Assembly (NCBI GenBank): GCA_013397075.1
Contig: VWZS01007619.1
Coordinates: 364,539 to 428,538, forward strand
DNA length: 64,000 nt
Source of the DNA: Rhabdornis inornatus
Taxonomy: Eukaryota; Chordata; Aves; Passeriformes; Rhabdornithidae
Reading direction: 5' to 3'
Shown here: piece after piece, positions 1 through 14,700 of the stretch
How the letters are laid out: every line of letters starts with the position of its first letter
Numbering within the stretch: the first letter of the stretch is position 1
Position numbers and translations under genes: made by a program
Notes under the pieces: model-generated
What the model saw: only the letters and a program-made list of their open reading frames with translations
Database searches by the model: none
What the model was told of the DNA's origin: nothing

Positions 1-1588
1 GTGTATATTCAAATTTAAAAATAAAATTAAAATTACACAAAGCAAGAGCACGCATCTTATTTGATTTCCTAACAGACAGTGTAATTATGAGGAGGATCAA
101 TTCACTTGAAATCAACAATGTTTCTCCAAGAAGAGTTGAGAATCAGTCATTTGCGCTGCACTGTATCTCACCTGTAGCTCCCATTTAAAAACCTGTGCCA
201 GAAGGGTATGCTTGTATTTCATATTTTCAAATACGTTGTTTCATTATGAAAGGAGAAGTCTCTGCCTAGCAGTCAGGGCTGGATCAGACAAAATTAAAGG
301 TTTAGACCATTTTAAAAGAGATGTCTAGCTTATCCTTAAAAATTTACAAATGGAGGCGACCAGGGAACACTGGAGGGGATCAGTATCCAGTTCAGCCAGG
401 AAGTTCTTCCCAGCATTCAGCCTAAAATCATATTCCAGCAGTGAACAAAGATAGCTGAACATTCACTTTATAATACAGCGTTTATACATTTCAGGATGTC
501 TGCCTTGAAACTGAAATAAAAGACAATATGAAATTTGATGTAGGGAATAATAAATGTTGTATGGGAAGAATACTGAAAAAAAATCCAAACTGAATAGGAA
601 TGAGAGACATTTAAGCATGTCTCAATTACTGAGAGGAAAAGATAAGCGGAAGCAATTTGTAGTTTCACACTGATCACAGACACTTTAATTCATTTGGCAA
701 GATTCCAAGGAACTGTTACTGATCCAAGCATGGGCTCCAGTAGTTTCTAGCACAGGGCAATTTCCCTGGAAAGGCTGAGGACACCATGACAATACAGGTG
801 ACCAGCACACAGCAAATGGGAAGTGGTTGATTTGCTAAAACGCTGAGGAAGGCCTATAATTACAGAAATACTTCTCAATGATAAATAAGAACTGTTTACC
901 AGCACAAGAGGGACAGACACATTGATGGTTCTGCCTATCTGACATTTATCTGTCTCCATTTATGCAACACCTCTGGAACCAGCAGAGTGGCCAGCATTTG
1001 TATAACCCAGTCCGTGTGTGACCACACAGACACGGTGCTCAGACACTCCCGAATTGGGCATGAGCCCAGCCCTCCCCTGAGATTATTTTCCTCACATTCT
1101 TAAATGAGCAAACTTTGACACAGCAGAATAAATTCTAGTCCCATAGAAAGACAAGTGCCTGATACTGTCTGAGTTCAGCATCTTCAAGTAAGTAAAATTC
1201 TTTTCATTAAATACTTTCATTCATCCATCACAATTTTAAAGCAATTTATCTTTCCAGTATAATTGCTCCCCTCCATCTTTCAATAAAACAAGCACTGAGC
1301 AGACACCTAGAAGACAATTTCCTGTAGAGTATGCTGGAAATCGGGCACTTAGTCTAATAATGAGAGACACTAAATTAGATTTATCAACCTCAATCCCCTT
1401 GTTCTGTAAGAGGTGACCAAGGTTATCTTCAGTATTAGGAACACTGATTTAAATCAGGACAAGCATTCTTCAGATTACATACATTTCTTCAAATTAAATA
1501 CATTTAAAGCATCAATAACTTCAATAAAACAAACCCTTCCACATCTCAGATAATCTTTTAAATCATTACTCAAAGTGCACAGCTGTAC
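1..1588. other. CCDC186 intron, left edge of window
   Basis: AT-rich intronic sequence downstream of the CCDC186 donor at 1589/1588. I looked on the minus strand for the next expected coiled-coil exon and found none. No repeat family, RNA gene or convincing open frame was recognised; short frames of 60-70 codons here carry no family signature. Confidence 0.6.
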
Positions 1589-4500
1589 CTCTGATGTTGA
1601 TCCTGCAGCTGATCTACAGTTTTGACTCTGTCCAGCAAATTCTGAATTTCACTTTTCTGTCTATTTATTATTTCTTTATACTTGGATAACTCATCTTCTG
1701 TTCTTAAGCGCTCATCCTCTAGACACTTTACCTAAATGCAAAAAAAGCAAAACCAGAAACCATTTAGTTTCACAAACTTCAGAGCTAAATTATTCTCATC
1801 GTATGTCTAGACTGTTGTACAAAGCTCACATGTTAATTTTTTGGTGGTTCCAATTAACTTAGAACAATGCCCCAAAATATTTCAGATAAAACAGATTCAG
1901 AAAAACAAATGAAAAAAAATTAAATTCAACAAGTGTGCTTAATATTAGTTCTGTCCAAAGGCTTAAACTTAGCAGCCTAATGGATCAGGGTCCACAGATA
2001 TGATGCTTCCCCAGTTACCAAGGCAACCCCTTACTATGTCTTCCTCCCTTTTTCCACAGTGAGGGACATGCTATTCTATAGACTGTCCACAAGTTATGGA
2101 CAGCACAACCTCCTTACCAGAGGTCAGAACTCATTTCACAGGCATGAGAAGCTTTACAAGTACTTTATTTATACTAAATATAGATTTAAAATATTTGCAG
2201 GATAACAAATTTAAAATGTTTCTCAGCTTTTCAGTCAAATGAGGTGCACACCATGAAGCAAAACACTGTTGTGATACAGATCAGCTCATACTCCCTAAAA
2301 AAGGCTATCCAGAGTGAACAATTAGGTATCCTTTCTAGCCTCATGCCAGCCAATCTCTAATTACACTGTTTATTCCTTAAGAAGCAAATGTCCAATTAGG
2401 AATGGAATGTATTCTTGTTCCAAAAACCCAGTACTGTGCTTTCAGCCCCACTCCAATCCATCTCAGCACACTTTACCTTTGTTCTCAATGTTCGAAGCTC
2501 ATCCATGCTTTCCTTAAATGTTCTCTTTAAGTCTTCCAGTTCTTTTATTTTTGCATGATGCACCTTTTTGGACGGTAAAAAGCTCATTGAGAAAACAAAA
2601 TGTACATTGGCACCTCAAAAAAAAAAGTCTAGGCCAATACAGGCCACCACAAGAGTTGAGAGGGCTTGAGGCAGAACAGGTACTACAAAGACTCGGTTTA
2701 TTTCTTCAAAAAGGAAAGCAAAACCTCAAAGCTTCTTTATTCTCAGGAGAACTGAGAAGAAAAGGGAGACTGCACGCTCTGGATTTAGCTATGGCACAAC
2801 AGGCCCTAGGAAAGCTCTGAGCACTCTGGCACTTGGTCACCTCCGAAGATGGCATGTGCACACGTGAGCTGTGAGCAGATACATCATTACAGAGAATTTC
2901 ACTTTGGGGCTAGCAAATCTCTACAAAGAACAGAGGCTGGTCCTTGTATCTCCTTGCCATGTATCTTGGCAAAATACTGGTCAGAGAGGGGCCTGACTCA
3001 ACTGAATTTGTGCTTTTAATTACAGCAACATTCATGTTTATAAATGAAAGAAGTTATTTCACCTTCACTATATCACGTTTTCCCCCTAACTTTGTTTTTA
3101 AAAAGTGAATCCAAGGGAGTACCTGAAGATATCCTCCAATAAAGCAATGCTGGAGGGCAGACACCTGGGATTTAGTACTAGACCACAAAAAAAGACAAAG
3201 AATGGGGCATAACTATAAGCAGCTTAAAATAAGACTCTCAAATTATGATCTCATGGAATTCTTAACCACAAAGGCGACTCCACACACCACATATTTACCT
3301 CCAGGTGATCTGACTTCTCCTGAATTTGTTTCTCTAGTTCTCCTTTAGTTACTCGGAATTTTGCATCCAATTCATTTGATTTGATTTCTTCTGACTCCTA
3401 AAGGGATTGAAGAAATGTGAGTTTTAGAATTTTATGCTTCCCTTTCTATTCTATGGGTGCACAGACAACTTTTTCACATCACTGAATCTTTCCTGTAAGT
3501 ACATCTCTGATAATCCTGACCATGCCAAGAAAGAACCCCACGCTGCCTGCCAATCAAGATAAACATGTTCCCTTTTATTTTTACTTTCCAGTAAAGTAAT
3601 AGAAACAGTCACTATTCATCTCAGCTTTGGAGCTTGCACTCCAAATAATTCTTCTCTACTACAGCTTAAGCTAGAAAGAAATGAGAAAGACTACTCAGGC
3701 ACTAAACAATAATTTGACCTCTTGAGAAAATGTGCCTACTTGGTAGGATTTTATCATTTCTTGACAGTTTTTCCTTATCTGATCTCCTTCTTCTTTCGCT
3801 TCACTTAATTTTGTCATTGCATCTTTGAGGCGTTCTTTGGTTTCCTACAAAAAGAGTAATTAAAAGAATGGGTTAAATGTAGTAAAACCCATTTACTTCA
3901 TCTGAGAAGCACATTTCTCATAAAACAACTTCCCTTTCAGTCTGAAAAGAATTAACAAAACAAGAAGTCCAACACTACTTTTCCCCTTGCTTCAATTCAA
4001 CTGTTAATTTATGTAGTTCCATTTGACCCAACACTGAAGGCACAGCAAAAGGATCTCTTGTTTATGTGCCATGCACATTTTCAAATAGCAGATTTAACTC
4101 TATCACTTAAAAGCTAAGAAAACAGTTATTTCAAAGAAATAACCTCCCCAAAAAATAAGCTTAACAACAAAATAAAATTTTATGACCAAATTAAAGAGAA
4201 TCCCCCAATACATTCTCCCTTCACATCTTTCCATTTCAGAATCACTATCTGAGAGCACTATGCTGTGACTTTTGATGCAGGTATTCAACTTAAACAGAAA
4301 TACCACATTAGAAACAGTACCTAAAAAGTAAATATTATAACTACATTACTCTGACTATATTTTCATGTAATGATATCAGCACCACTTCACCCACCTTGTG
4401 TGAATCCATTTCTGTTTTCAATTTGTTCTGAGCCCATTTTACTTTGATAACATGAGAATTGATTTCTTCTTTCAATTTTTCTATTTCTCTGCTGAGTCGA

Positions 4501-7500
4501 GTGGCTTCACCATCCTGAGAAAATGTCACAGATTTTTTTAATAGAATGAAATTATCCAGTGTTTCTACAACAAAACCCCTGTACAGTTATCACGTTGGTT
4601 TTTTTCTTAATGTCTGGGTTTTGCAAAATCATGCACATATTTCAGAATGCCCAATAATGCCTTAATGCAGGCGAAAAAAAAAAACCAACAAAAAACATTA
4701 GTGTTGTAGTTTGAATAGCAAGGTATGGTTGCATTACTGTTAGTATATGTTAATGTTACATATCTGTGGAAAGACAAAGCACCACAGAGGTGATTTTTGT
4801 TTCAGAAGTGTAGTTCCTAGTCATTTATTAATTTTGCATCTTCCACATGACATAGAATTGTAAAATACAGCTGTGAAGAACTATACAAAAATACTTGGAT
4901 CACTTAAGTTCTTACTGCTTTCTAAAAACGAGTGGCAAAATTCTGGATGAAAAATTGTATTGCTTTGGATGAAAAATTCTATTATCAATTTTTAGCAGTA
5001 CAAAAGAGAAAATACAGAGTGAAAACATAGAAAAACAACTTTAAAAAGACTGCAGTAATTTAATGCCATTGCATCCTTTAAGATAAATGTGAAGCTAGAA
5101 ATTACTTCAAAATCTAGACATCCGCAACAAGCTGTCTTCTCAATTTTGTAAAAAAAAAAAAATAAAATCCCTAATGTTTCACAAACCAATATTCAGGGAA
5201 ATATTTAAAGGAACTTCAAAAAGATTGCAATGAGAACTGAGTAACTTTTTCCCCTTCCCTTAGAAGGAAGGGGCTTTCACAGCTGTGCAACAAAAGCTGA
5301 ATGAGAATAGGTTTCTTTTACCAAGTACAACAGCAAACAAATGATAAGGTTGTTCTGATAGTGCTTTTAATGAAATCACACAGCACTACTTGGAGTACCT
5401 TAGATTCATAGAGCTGGTGCAATCTTCCTTTTTCCTGAGAAAGTTGTTTGATTTTATTTGTAAGCTTTTCTATTTCTTTGTTTGCATCTCTGAGTCTCCT
5501 CTCAAGGACCTCCTTTTCCTTTCGGAGGTCAAGTGACTCCTTCTCCCCCCGGACATATTTCATCACCATCGTCTCCTTTTCATGGCGAGCCTCCTCACAC
5601 TTCTTGTTTGCCTTGAAAAAGATCAAAACACAATGAATCAAACCTTGTATTTCATAATTAACTGGATATTTTTAGTATTGAAGTAGAGTAGCATAGCAAG
5701 GGCAAGACTCAAAAGCTCCAGTTTGACAAAGACTAACACTCAATCCCTCTTAAGCACTGAAATTATTGCTACTCCTAACAGTAAATATGTATCTAAGCAG
5801 CTGCATCTTCACAGCTGAACATCTCAAATGAGTTACCAATACATTAGTAATTTCTGGTTTAGAAGGAAGTATAAAGTTTAGGAACAAAATAATTTTGCAA
5901 ATACTTAGGACTGGTACTCTGTCTTCCTTCATACACATGCCAACTGCACAATCATTATCCAGTGGCTTACTTTTCAGTTGGCTCCCTTTCAGTGGTTTAC
6001 TTTTACAGATTCCCCCCACCACAGCACTAACAAGTTCTGCTTCATATTAGGAAAAAAAGAATAAAAGTAAAATCAGCCATCAAGCTTTAGAATACATGCA
6101 ACAGAGAAAATACTTGGCATAATATGATATTAAAAAGAAAAAAAAAAATCCCAGATTTCAGTAATACAAAGAACAAGCAAGAGCTTGGTGCTGGAATGGA
6201 GAAAAAATATTAATTTTCTGACAGCCTGAAAAAGCTACTGCCAGCTTTTAGCTCCTTTTGAATCAAGTTCAGTTTACAGGTAAAGAAAATTAGATTTCCT
6301 TGAGGGCTGAATTCAATATATATAAAAAAGGTATTTTTTTAAAGAGTTATCAGGCACTCTGAATCATTAACAGCTATTTGGAAATTCACTGCTGACAGTT
6401 ATCATAAATGCATACATAACTCTACACTAGGAGTTCCAGTTTTGGAAAATTTTGTCTTACGTAGCAATCCAATATGTTTCCTACAAGAACCAAGTTTGCT
6501 AAATAATGCAGATGTTCAATAGCCTCAGTCTTTCCATATTACCTGTTCCATTCGCAAGGCCATCTCTTTATGCAACTGCTGAATAGTATTTTTGGCTGCT
6601 GCATCTTGAGTTGCAAGTCTGTCTTTGCTAGCTTTCACTTCTTTATTAAGCTCTTCTATTCTTGCTTCCAGCTAAAATACAAAATCATGATATAATTATA
6701 GGGAAAATAACTCTTTGATCATGTTTTATACAGGCAGGCATATTTCATACAAAATTAGATGCTTCAACAGATATTTACCTGCATTTTACACTTGTCAAGC
6801 TGCAACCACCCATATCAACATCTAGGTTTGCATGACTAGTAAAAGCACGAAAGATGTCAATTCTCATCTTCAGTGAGAGTGAAGATGCTTCAATTCAAGT
6901 AAAACAGAAGGCACAGTAATTTACTACACAAAATAACAGACTGACAGCAATGCTGAGGTGCCAGAGCAGAGCTGGCCGTTATCTGAGGTTGCTTCACCTT
7001 CCACCCTTTTGTTTCTAATCCTTTTCCCATATCCTTCACCTTGCCAGCAAAGCAGCCATGCATCCATACTGAACTGGACTGGGAATTAATTCATTGAAAA
7101 ATCACTCAGAAAATAAAGATGATCTTAGTCATCATGCTGGCACTTTTTTTAGCCACCTAGTGAACCAAGTCAGAAACCTGATCCAGCTGAAGAATAATCC
7201 CCAGTGTTAACTGGAACACTTCCCAGAGTGTATTCCCTGCCAAGTCATGCAAATCCAGCAGAAGCAGCACGGTGGATACAAAGGTTGTGACACTGCCCAA
7301 ACATTGTTCAAACTGTGCCTCATGACTCTCCTCTCGTCCCAGGGGAAAGCCAACTCACCCAGGTTAGGGGGTTTTGTTTGCTTTGGGGGAGAAGGGGCAG
7401 GAGCTCATGATCAGTACTGTAAATTCTGCAATTCCAAGCTGCTGTGTAAGAGGCAAGAATCACCCAGTTTGCTTCTGTTACCACACCATGATTTGACCAC

Positions 7501-8819
7501 ACTATGCTCAGCCCTACAAATGCATCACCTGCCAGAGGAAAAGCTTCACATGTACAAGCAGGCAGGTACAGTTTGTTTAGAGCTGTGAGCACAGCCAAGC
7601 TTTCGTTTACGTAAAAGTTACCATAAAGCACTAATACAGAAATTCCAACAATAAAACACTACCATCACAAATGAAAAAATGCAGGTGTTTCACTGCAATC
7701 TCTCTTACAGCCCCAGGTGCTATCAACAGCCATACAAAACTATTACAGTCCAAAAAAATACTTCCTGAAATCACTTGCAAGCTTCTTTTAGTATCACAAA
7801 CACCCTCACAAATACTTCTTTCAGAATGGAATAAAGCAATTGCTGCATGATAGAGTTTCATGAAATCACACATGACTCATGACAGAGCTATCATGGAAAT
7901 ACAGACAAGAAGAAATGGGGGAGCTGTTCATACTGGTTTATTCGGGCACAAGGAATTCCAATTCATAGCCTAAAAAGAACACTTTTCAATTCAATTTTCA
8001 AGCACATCATGCATTTTCAAATATTCTCTGAAATCAACCATGAATATATGAATATATTACATTAATATATTTCTCTAGAATACTTCAAGCCTGACACCTT
8101 GGTCTGTGAACAGATTTCTCTGTGATGCAGCCACCAACAGAGAAACCTGACAACCAGGATAGTCACCAGCACTTGGACAAACAGAAATTAGTATTTTAAA
8201 TGTTTCTCTCACCAGATTTCTAAGATATGACCTGTAATCAGTTTATAAAGCTGGCCAGCCAGCTGCAGGGACATCAGCAGATGGCTGAGAACAGCCAAGC
8301 AGTGACACCTGGTGTGAAACATTTTCCTCCCACTAACTAAAACCAGCCTACACCATGCACACACCACAGCTCTCCTTGGCTGCTGTGGTTCTAACAATCC
8401 CCTGAGAAAAAGTCCGTATTTAGTAGCTGCTACTACCACAGCAGAGATTTCCAGATACAGAACACTTTGAGGGATATGAATCCACAAAGTTGGTTTATCC
8501 AAATTCACTAAAAGCTTTTAGATAGTTTATTGGAATACAAGAATAGATTTATCCTCTTAAAAAACTTAGGATAATAAGCATGGACATCCCCACCTTCTCT
8601 GTGCTACCAGGGATGACTGTCCTGTTCAACAGTGGCAACAGTGACATTATACACAGGTGAAATACTAACCAGCACTTCTGTTTTATTTGTACCTGTTTAA
8701 TAATGCTGAGGTGCTGCTTTTCTGTTTCTGTTCGTTTTCTCAATTCATCTTTTAAGTTGTCCTTTTCTGAGCAAATTTCCAAAATCAGTTCCTGATGCTT
8801 TTTATTTTCTTTAATCAAT
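1589..8819 (-). CDS. CCDC186: CCDC186 coiled-coil exons 3-10
   Basis: These are eight short exons, each encoding charged helical repeat. Lengths are 127, 129, 213, 120, 105, 99, 87 and 143 nt; apart from the first and last they are multiples of three joined in phase 0, so single-exon skipping would keep frame. The exon at 2477-2563 starts with Val (GTG) just after AAAAAG, where I recall Met in the human protein. The last in-window exon ends CAG AG|GTACAG, leaving a split Arg codon whose remainder lies beyond the left edge. Introns contain no recognisable genes. Confidence 0.95.
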
Positions 8820-11777
8820 CTGTAAAGAAAAAAAAAAATTATAAACAAGGTACATCAGTACTGGAGTTTTTGGTTGCTTGTTTTCAACCTTGAGATACAT
8901 GGTTTTTGCTCTTCGATCTGCAAGTTTTATCGGAAGCCAGAAACCCTAAAAAAATCCATTAAAACCTTAACAAGAAAAAAAAAAGAATAACGTGCACAGG
9001 GAACTTAACTCCAAAACAGCAAGCAGCCACCACCTTGTGAGGAAACTGCTTGTTTCCAGCATTTAAGAGTTGTTGTGGTCCATAATAACATGGGACATTT
9101 GGTAACCTTATGAAACTACAAAACTATAAATGCTAATAATTTTAAGGTAATGTAAGACAGTAACTTCCAGTCAGATAGTCTCACTGGTAATTTATCTGAC
9201 AAGACAGAGGTTTCATTAATTTCATGGATTTCTCAGAGTACCCATGGAAGTTCACAACCCGGTAAGAAACAGAATCCTGACTTTTAAGCCCTAAGTATAT
9301 AACAGGTATCCATGCCCAGACTCCTTATCAAGTTCAGTTTTTAGCAATGGTTCCAGTTAAGCTGTTTGAAGCCAACTCAGACCTAGTTTGACATTCTAGC
9401 ATAAAACCCAGAAATTAGATTGTCAGAACTGCTGAATAAACAGTCTCGAACATATTTATTACATGGTGGGTATTTAAGGCCACTAATTGCATGAATCTGT
9501 GGGAGGCATGCATTTACCTGAAAAAGATACTTAAATATTCCTTTATCTCCTCCTCTTTGTTGAAAAAAAAAATCTCTGAACAAACTAGTCTCCTAAATTA
9601 TAAGGAATTCAAAACCATCAGTTACAGACAGCTTTGGACTTGTGATCTGCTTTTTAATCTATTAAGGAATATTCCAGGATTACAAATTCTTAATTCACGC
9701 CACAGCTGCTCACATATTTATTTAGATCTGATCACAGGAGACAACTGGGCTATTTCCAGATGATGTTACAAGAAATTCTGCTGATTGTAAAGGGACAAAA
9801 CAAACACAACCCAGAATACCCTCTGGACCAAACACAAAATGTTCCACAGCAGTTTCACACTCCTGAGGTGAGTCCCCTAATGTCAAATGGTTGCAGCTAG
9901 CCAAAATAAAGAGATACATTTTTACATAAAGCCTTCTGTATGTATACATAACATACACACATATAAAAACATTTGTCTCTAAGGAAGTAATTGGTCCATG
10001 GCTGAAAACACTGCCCTGCCTCTGAGTTTACCATGAATAACTCTTTACCTCAGATCTCCTGGAATTACCCCTCTCTACACACCCACCATTTCAGATCCCC
10101 ACTCCTCTGTAACTTCTGAACATCTAACTGTGCATTCTCGAGCTTTCCTGTCATCAACTGACTTTCCTCACATGGACGGTTTCTGCCAGAGGTTAACTGG
10201 TGAAGTGCAAGAGAATACTTTCCCTACTGGGACTCTCTCCCTCTATCTGGTTCCCCTTCCTTTGGTGTCCTCCTGTATCATGGTATTGGAGAGCCTTACA
10301 CAAAAAGTAGAACACTCATTTCCAGCTCTGCAAAAACGAATAAATATTAAGTTAGAGGGTACATTTTGTTAGCAAAAAAACCATCTTTAAAGAGGCAACA
10401 AAGTATTAAATGCCAAGTAAGGAATCATGACATCAAGCAATGAACTGGCATTTGATGAACAGAAATATTCATGTTGAATACTGCCTGGTAGAACTATTAA
10501 ACCCAGTTCATTGAAACAACTTACAAGCCATGCATTTCAGAAGTCCTCCTATAAAATGTGCAAAGAGCAGTTTATCTATATATGAAACTTCCAACTCAAA
10601 CAATACTCTCATCTGATGAACAACTTTGCTGGATGACAACAGGAGATTGAATACTACTTGAAAGAGAAACAAGCAATTTTAACCATAAATAAAATGTCCA
10701 TTGTGGGAGTTAGTACTTTCAAAGATTAATTTCTCCACAGACACATATGGACTGAATGAATCCTGGACTATTTTTAAATCTCCATTACTGCTGCAGTATT
10801 TAAGTAATTCTAGACATTGGCAAGCTATTCAATGACACAGTTGGCTATTCAGCTCCTGCCAAATCCTGCAAGAATTCAGACATCTAAGCACACACTTTTG
10901 TTTACAGTACCACAAGTAAAAATGATTCCTCACTTAAAAAACAATTTTAAAAGCTCATTAACTATCCTCATACCAACTTGAGACAACTTGCTTCATACCA
11001 AAATATTGTATGCAGGTGCACACAACATGCAGCCAAAATTGTTCAGCACACACCCCCAGCTGTGATGCACGTACTCAAATACTCACTTGGTAATAGTTTG
11101 CTCTTGCTGCAGGTATTTATCTTGTACACATTTTTCAAACACAGCCAAGGCACGTTCACCCTTCTGTACACCATTAGGGAGCTTTGGTTCCTTAGAAAAA
11201 TCCGTGGATAACAGTTCAGACTCTATTTCCTTTAGCAAATCCTCCTGTGAGGAAGTCTGATGTATTGTGGAAATAAGCTTCTTTGTGCAGTCTGTGTCAT
11301 AAGGGCTTTCTGAATAGATTTTATCACTCGATTTTTTCACAAAGTCAGATTCCTCCCTTAGATCCTGTAATATTTCCATTAATGATTGTTCTGTCTGATT
11401 AGTTTTTGGATTGTGTTGTCCAAGTTCTTCACCAGGTAGATGTTCTGGTTTTGTGGAGCCTTCTGCCTTTCTTTCACAGTAGGCATTGGCAGAGGAATCT
11501 GCTCCTCCACACTGCTGCTGTCGTTCTGCTGGGGCCCCATTGCTGCTGATGCCAACAGCTGCTGCATCCTGATCTGAGGGCAATGAACTCAATTCCCTTT
11601 CCAAGACACCAGCATCACCCCCAGTGCAACTGATGCTTGGGCACTCCTCCATTCCAGGTGTTTTATCAGCCTTCCCATTATCTGGGGACTTGAAAGAGGC
11701 ATCATCTGACAGATTGGCTGGCTCCAGTGTGCTCTGCATTTCTGGTGAATATTCCTCCATAATCTTCCTTTGGAAAT
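1589..11777 (-). CDS. CCDC186: CCDC186 (coiled-coil domain containing 186), N-terminal part, 9 coding exons
   Basis: CCDC186 is a long coiled-coil protein that works with RAB2 and the EARP complex at the trans-Golgi/endosome in dense-core vesicle maturation (family knowledge). Coding exons on the minus strand, in transcript order: 11087-11760, 8693-8819, 6543-6671, 5399-5611, 4395-4514, 3740-3844, 3299-3397, 2477-2563, 1589-1731. Each has AG acceptor and GT donor and the phases join without a break: 1697 nt, 565 codons plus 2 nt, against about 900 residues in mammals. Diagnostic stretches are CVQDKYLQQE, LIKENKKHQEL, MKYVRGEKESLDLRKEKE, SHVIKVKWAQNKLK and HHAKIKELEDLKRTF. From exon 3 on the product is nearly continuous charged heptad coiled coil. 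The C-terminal exons lie off the left edge. The 5' UTR exon is not located and should be in the CpG island near 25-26 kb. Confidence 0.96.
11087..11777 (-). CDS. CCDC186: CCDC186 first coding exon (acidic, low-complexity N terminus)
   Basis: The exon begins at a probable acceptor (CCATCTAG, exon start 11777). The ATG at 11760-11758 opens 224 codons plus two bases before the donor AA|GTGAGT at 11087/11086. The first ~130 residues are Ser/Glu/Gln-rich, poorly conserved and probably disordered. The conserved block starts at SESPYDTDCTKKLIS and continues through EIESELLSTDF and FEKCVQDKYLQQEQ, which are the parts that identify the gene. The split Lys codon (AA|A) is completed at 8819. The acceptor's pyrimidine tract is weak, so the exact 5' end of this exon is less certain than its coding part. 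Confidence 0.92.
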
Positions 11778-14700
11778 CTAGATGGAGAATTCATATTACA
11801 ACATATTATATATAATATATATATATATAAAAGGCATTGAGATAAGGAAAATGAAGGCTACTAGAAAGTAAAATTAAAAGTGCAAAATTATTTAGATACA
11901 TGTTATACAGAGTTTGTTGACTGCTCAGCCCAACTTTTAAGAAAACACTCCAAAATATAAAGTTTTTCTAAGAGAAGGTGAGAAATCAGGGATAGCAAAC
12001 AGGAAGCAGAGAGATAGTAAATGCCAAGACAATAAAAAAGCAGAACTTTTTAGAATTAATAATTCTACCATTTAAATCCACAAAAATTCCAAATAATCAC
12101 TTCTAAAAAAATACTTTGTGACAATAAATAACCCAAAAAAATTAAGCATCCAGGGCCTTACACCCTTCACTTCCATACACTATTTGAAAATGACAATATG
12201 TCTTGATTTACTCATTTTTACAACACAGGGTGACTCCCTGGTCCAGTCAGAATACCCAATTTCCTTACCGCCATGTCCTTACCGAGCATCTATACAGTAA
12301 AATGCATCTGTACCCAGGAAACTAAGGGAAGGGGCTGGGGGAAGATGGGGGGAGATTCTCTTTTCCCATCTGTTTTCAAGCAACCAAAATCCCCTGTGGA
12401 AGAGCACAGATGGTCTGTGGCAGATCTGCTCCCTCAAACAGTAGCTTGCAGAGCAAGGACTTAAAAAGCTCAGTAGAAGCTCTCTGGAAGCACTAGAAGG
12501 ACACCATATTGAGATCCAAAAAGCCAGAATAATTATGGAAGAGCCTGGGTATAATACTGTATCTTCTTTTTCAGGAATCCCAGATGGTCCTGTATCTGAA
12601 AAGACTACTGGCATTTTTAGCAAGCACAGGAAGCCCTTATTTCCATTAGGAGAGATGCATTACAGCAGTCCTAACTTTTATATGCAACCCTGTCCTCCTA
12701 CTCCAGGTAATTTAAGCTATTTATAAACAAGGCAAACTTTTCATTTATAATTTCTTCTCTGCTATTCCAAGAGCTATCTCAAAGGACGTGCTTACTTGCC
12801 ACATCAAGCTTGTTTCCATCCTTGCTTTCTGACTTGTTCAGCTCCCCCTTGCACAGCCACACCATCTGAGCCACTCAGGTACTTGCTCCATGCTCCTCCC
12901 TCTGCCTCAGCCTGAAAGGAAAGCCCTTCGTGCTGCTTGGTTTCACTCCACTCCCCCAGAATGCTGCCTTATTAACCAACACTTCCTACTGAGGCTCACA
13001 TTGTTAAAACAGAGGGGTTTACGAATCTCATTACACCTGTCACCAATTGCTACCACTGTCACCTTTCACTGCTAGGCACAACAAGCAGCTCCAGCCCAGA
13101 CCTTTCTACCAGGAAACACCATCCTACAAAACTCCTCCCACAAGTACCTGAAACCTTCAGCTGGGCTATAACTGGCATTTAATCAGCAAGAGGGAAGCAC
13201 ATGGTAAACTGAGCATTCATCTCAGAGTACGGAAGGCAACATATCACAACTGGACAAGAGCAAACGAGAATCACACATTTTTTAAGTAAAAGCAAACAAC
13301 TTTTCCTTTTTTTGTTTCCAAGCAAAAAAAAAATCCTCAAAGCTACAGCCTCTAACCCAGTACAAATCAGCAGGAACCAGAACACAAGTGGTAAAGGAGA
13401 GGTACAAACAAGCATAGAGATGGGGAACGGGAGAGTCTATACAATGTGACAAGGATTCCCCATTCTACAAACAGATCTTCTCTGGTATTAATAAAATCCA
13501 TGATTACCCTTTGCTTCAAAAGATTTATGTTTAGGTCAACACTGAAACTAGCAAATCCCACTGCTTGGTTTGTGCAGTTCAAACAAATTCTCTTTTGGAA
13601 CCCATCTACCCTTTGATAACTTCTGCTAATAATGAAAGTTCCCAATGTACTAGTGTTATTCTCAAATAAAACAAACCTAACTGGCCGTCTCAATGTGAAA
13701 ATAAAAGTGAATATAACTGCAAGAAAAAGTATTCAGTTTGATAGTAGCAGAACACATTAGCTCCTACTTAATTAAAATGCTCTTAAAAACCAATGCTTTC
13801 AGACTAATGCACTTTAAACAATCAATAACCATAGGATAATCTGCAAATGATGCAGTTAAGATGGAAGAAAAATTTACCTTCTAGTATCGGTTCCCTCTTG
13901 TCAAAAGTAGTTTATAATCCACACACACAGCTGTAAAACACTCAACTGTAAAAGATACTGTATTAGCATAAAGCTGAGGAACTGGTTTTTTCTCTAGTAG
14001 TTACTCCAGTCCAAGTTCTTGATGATGCTTTCTCTGGAACAATCAGAGGGGTTTTTTACCTCATTTTAAGCCTTTATTATTGAAGTACCTTCTGAAGTGT
14101 TACAGAACCTCTCAAAATGTGCAGTTGTTTGATGTTCTACTGCCTCAAACTTGCTTGTGACTGCCCAGCTGCTGCAGTTCACTTTTACAACAAGAAAGGG
14201 AGTGGTAAAATCAGATATATGAACTTCCATGTTGGTTGTTACATGTACAATTTCCAGTCCAGACAGCAAGCTGGAAGGTATTTATCTCCATATGGAAGCA
14301 ACAAGTGAAAAATACAGCCCTGTTAAGAGACACATTAGGAAGGTCACTACGTTTTCTTTTTATTGTGTTACTTCCTTCTGTAAATAATACTGTGAATTAG
14401 TATTACAAAGCATAATCTACATGGAAGCAGAAACACAATTATTTGCACAACTCAGTCACAGAGAAAAAAAAAGCCACTAACTCCATATCCATAACAACTT
14501 AGTTATTATTAATCATAAATAAAGTGTAGGTTTTATATCAAATACATGAGGCATTTGAGTAATGATTATACAAATCAGTTAAAGCGTGAAAAGTAAATTA
14601 TGATGATTCAGTGTTCCCTGCAGACATACTTTAATTTTCAGTGGAACCTAGAATATAATTTGCCACATTAAGTTCGCAGTCTTTATGATTCCAATACACT

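Noticed and set aside
7247..8508. Frames of 80-113 codons in a CCDC186 intron
   Set aside because: They overlap on opposite strands, lack splice context and lie between two confirmed exons with matching phases.
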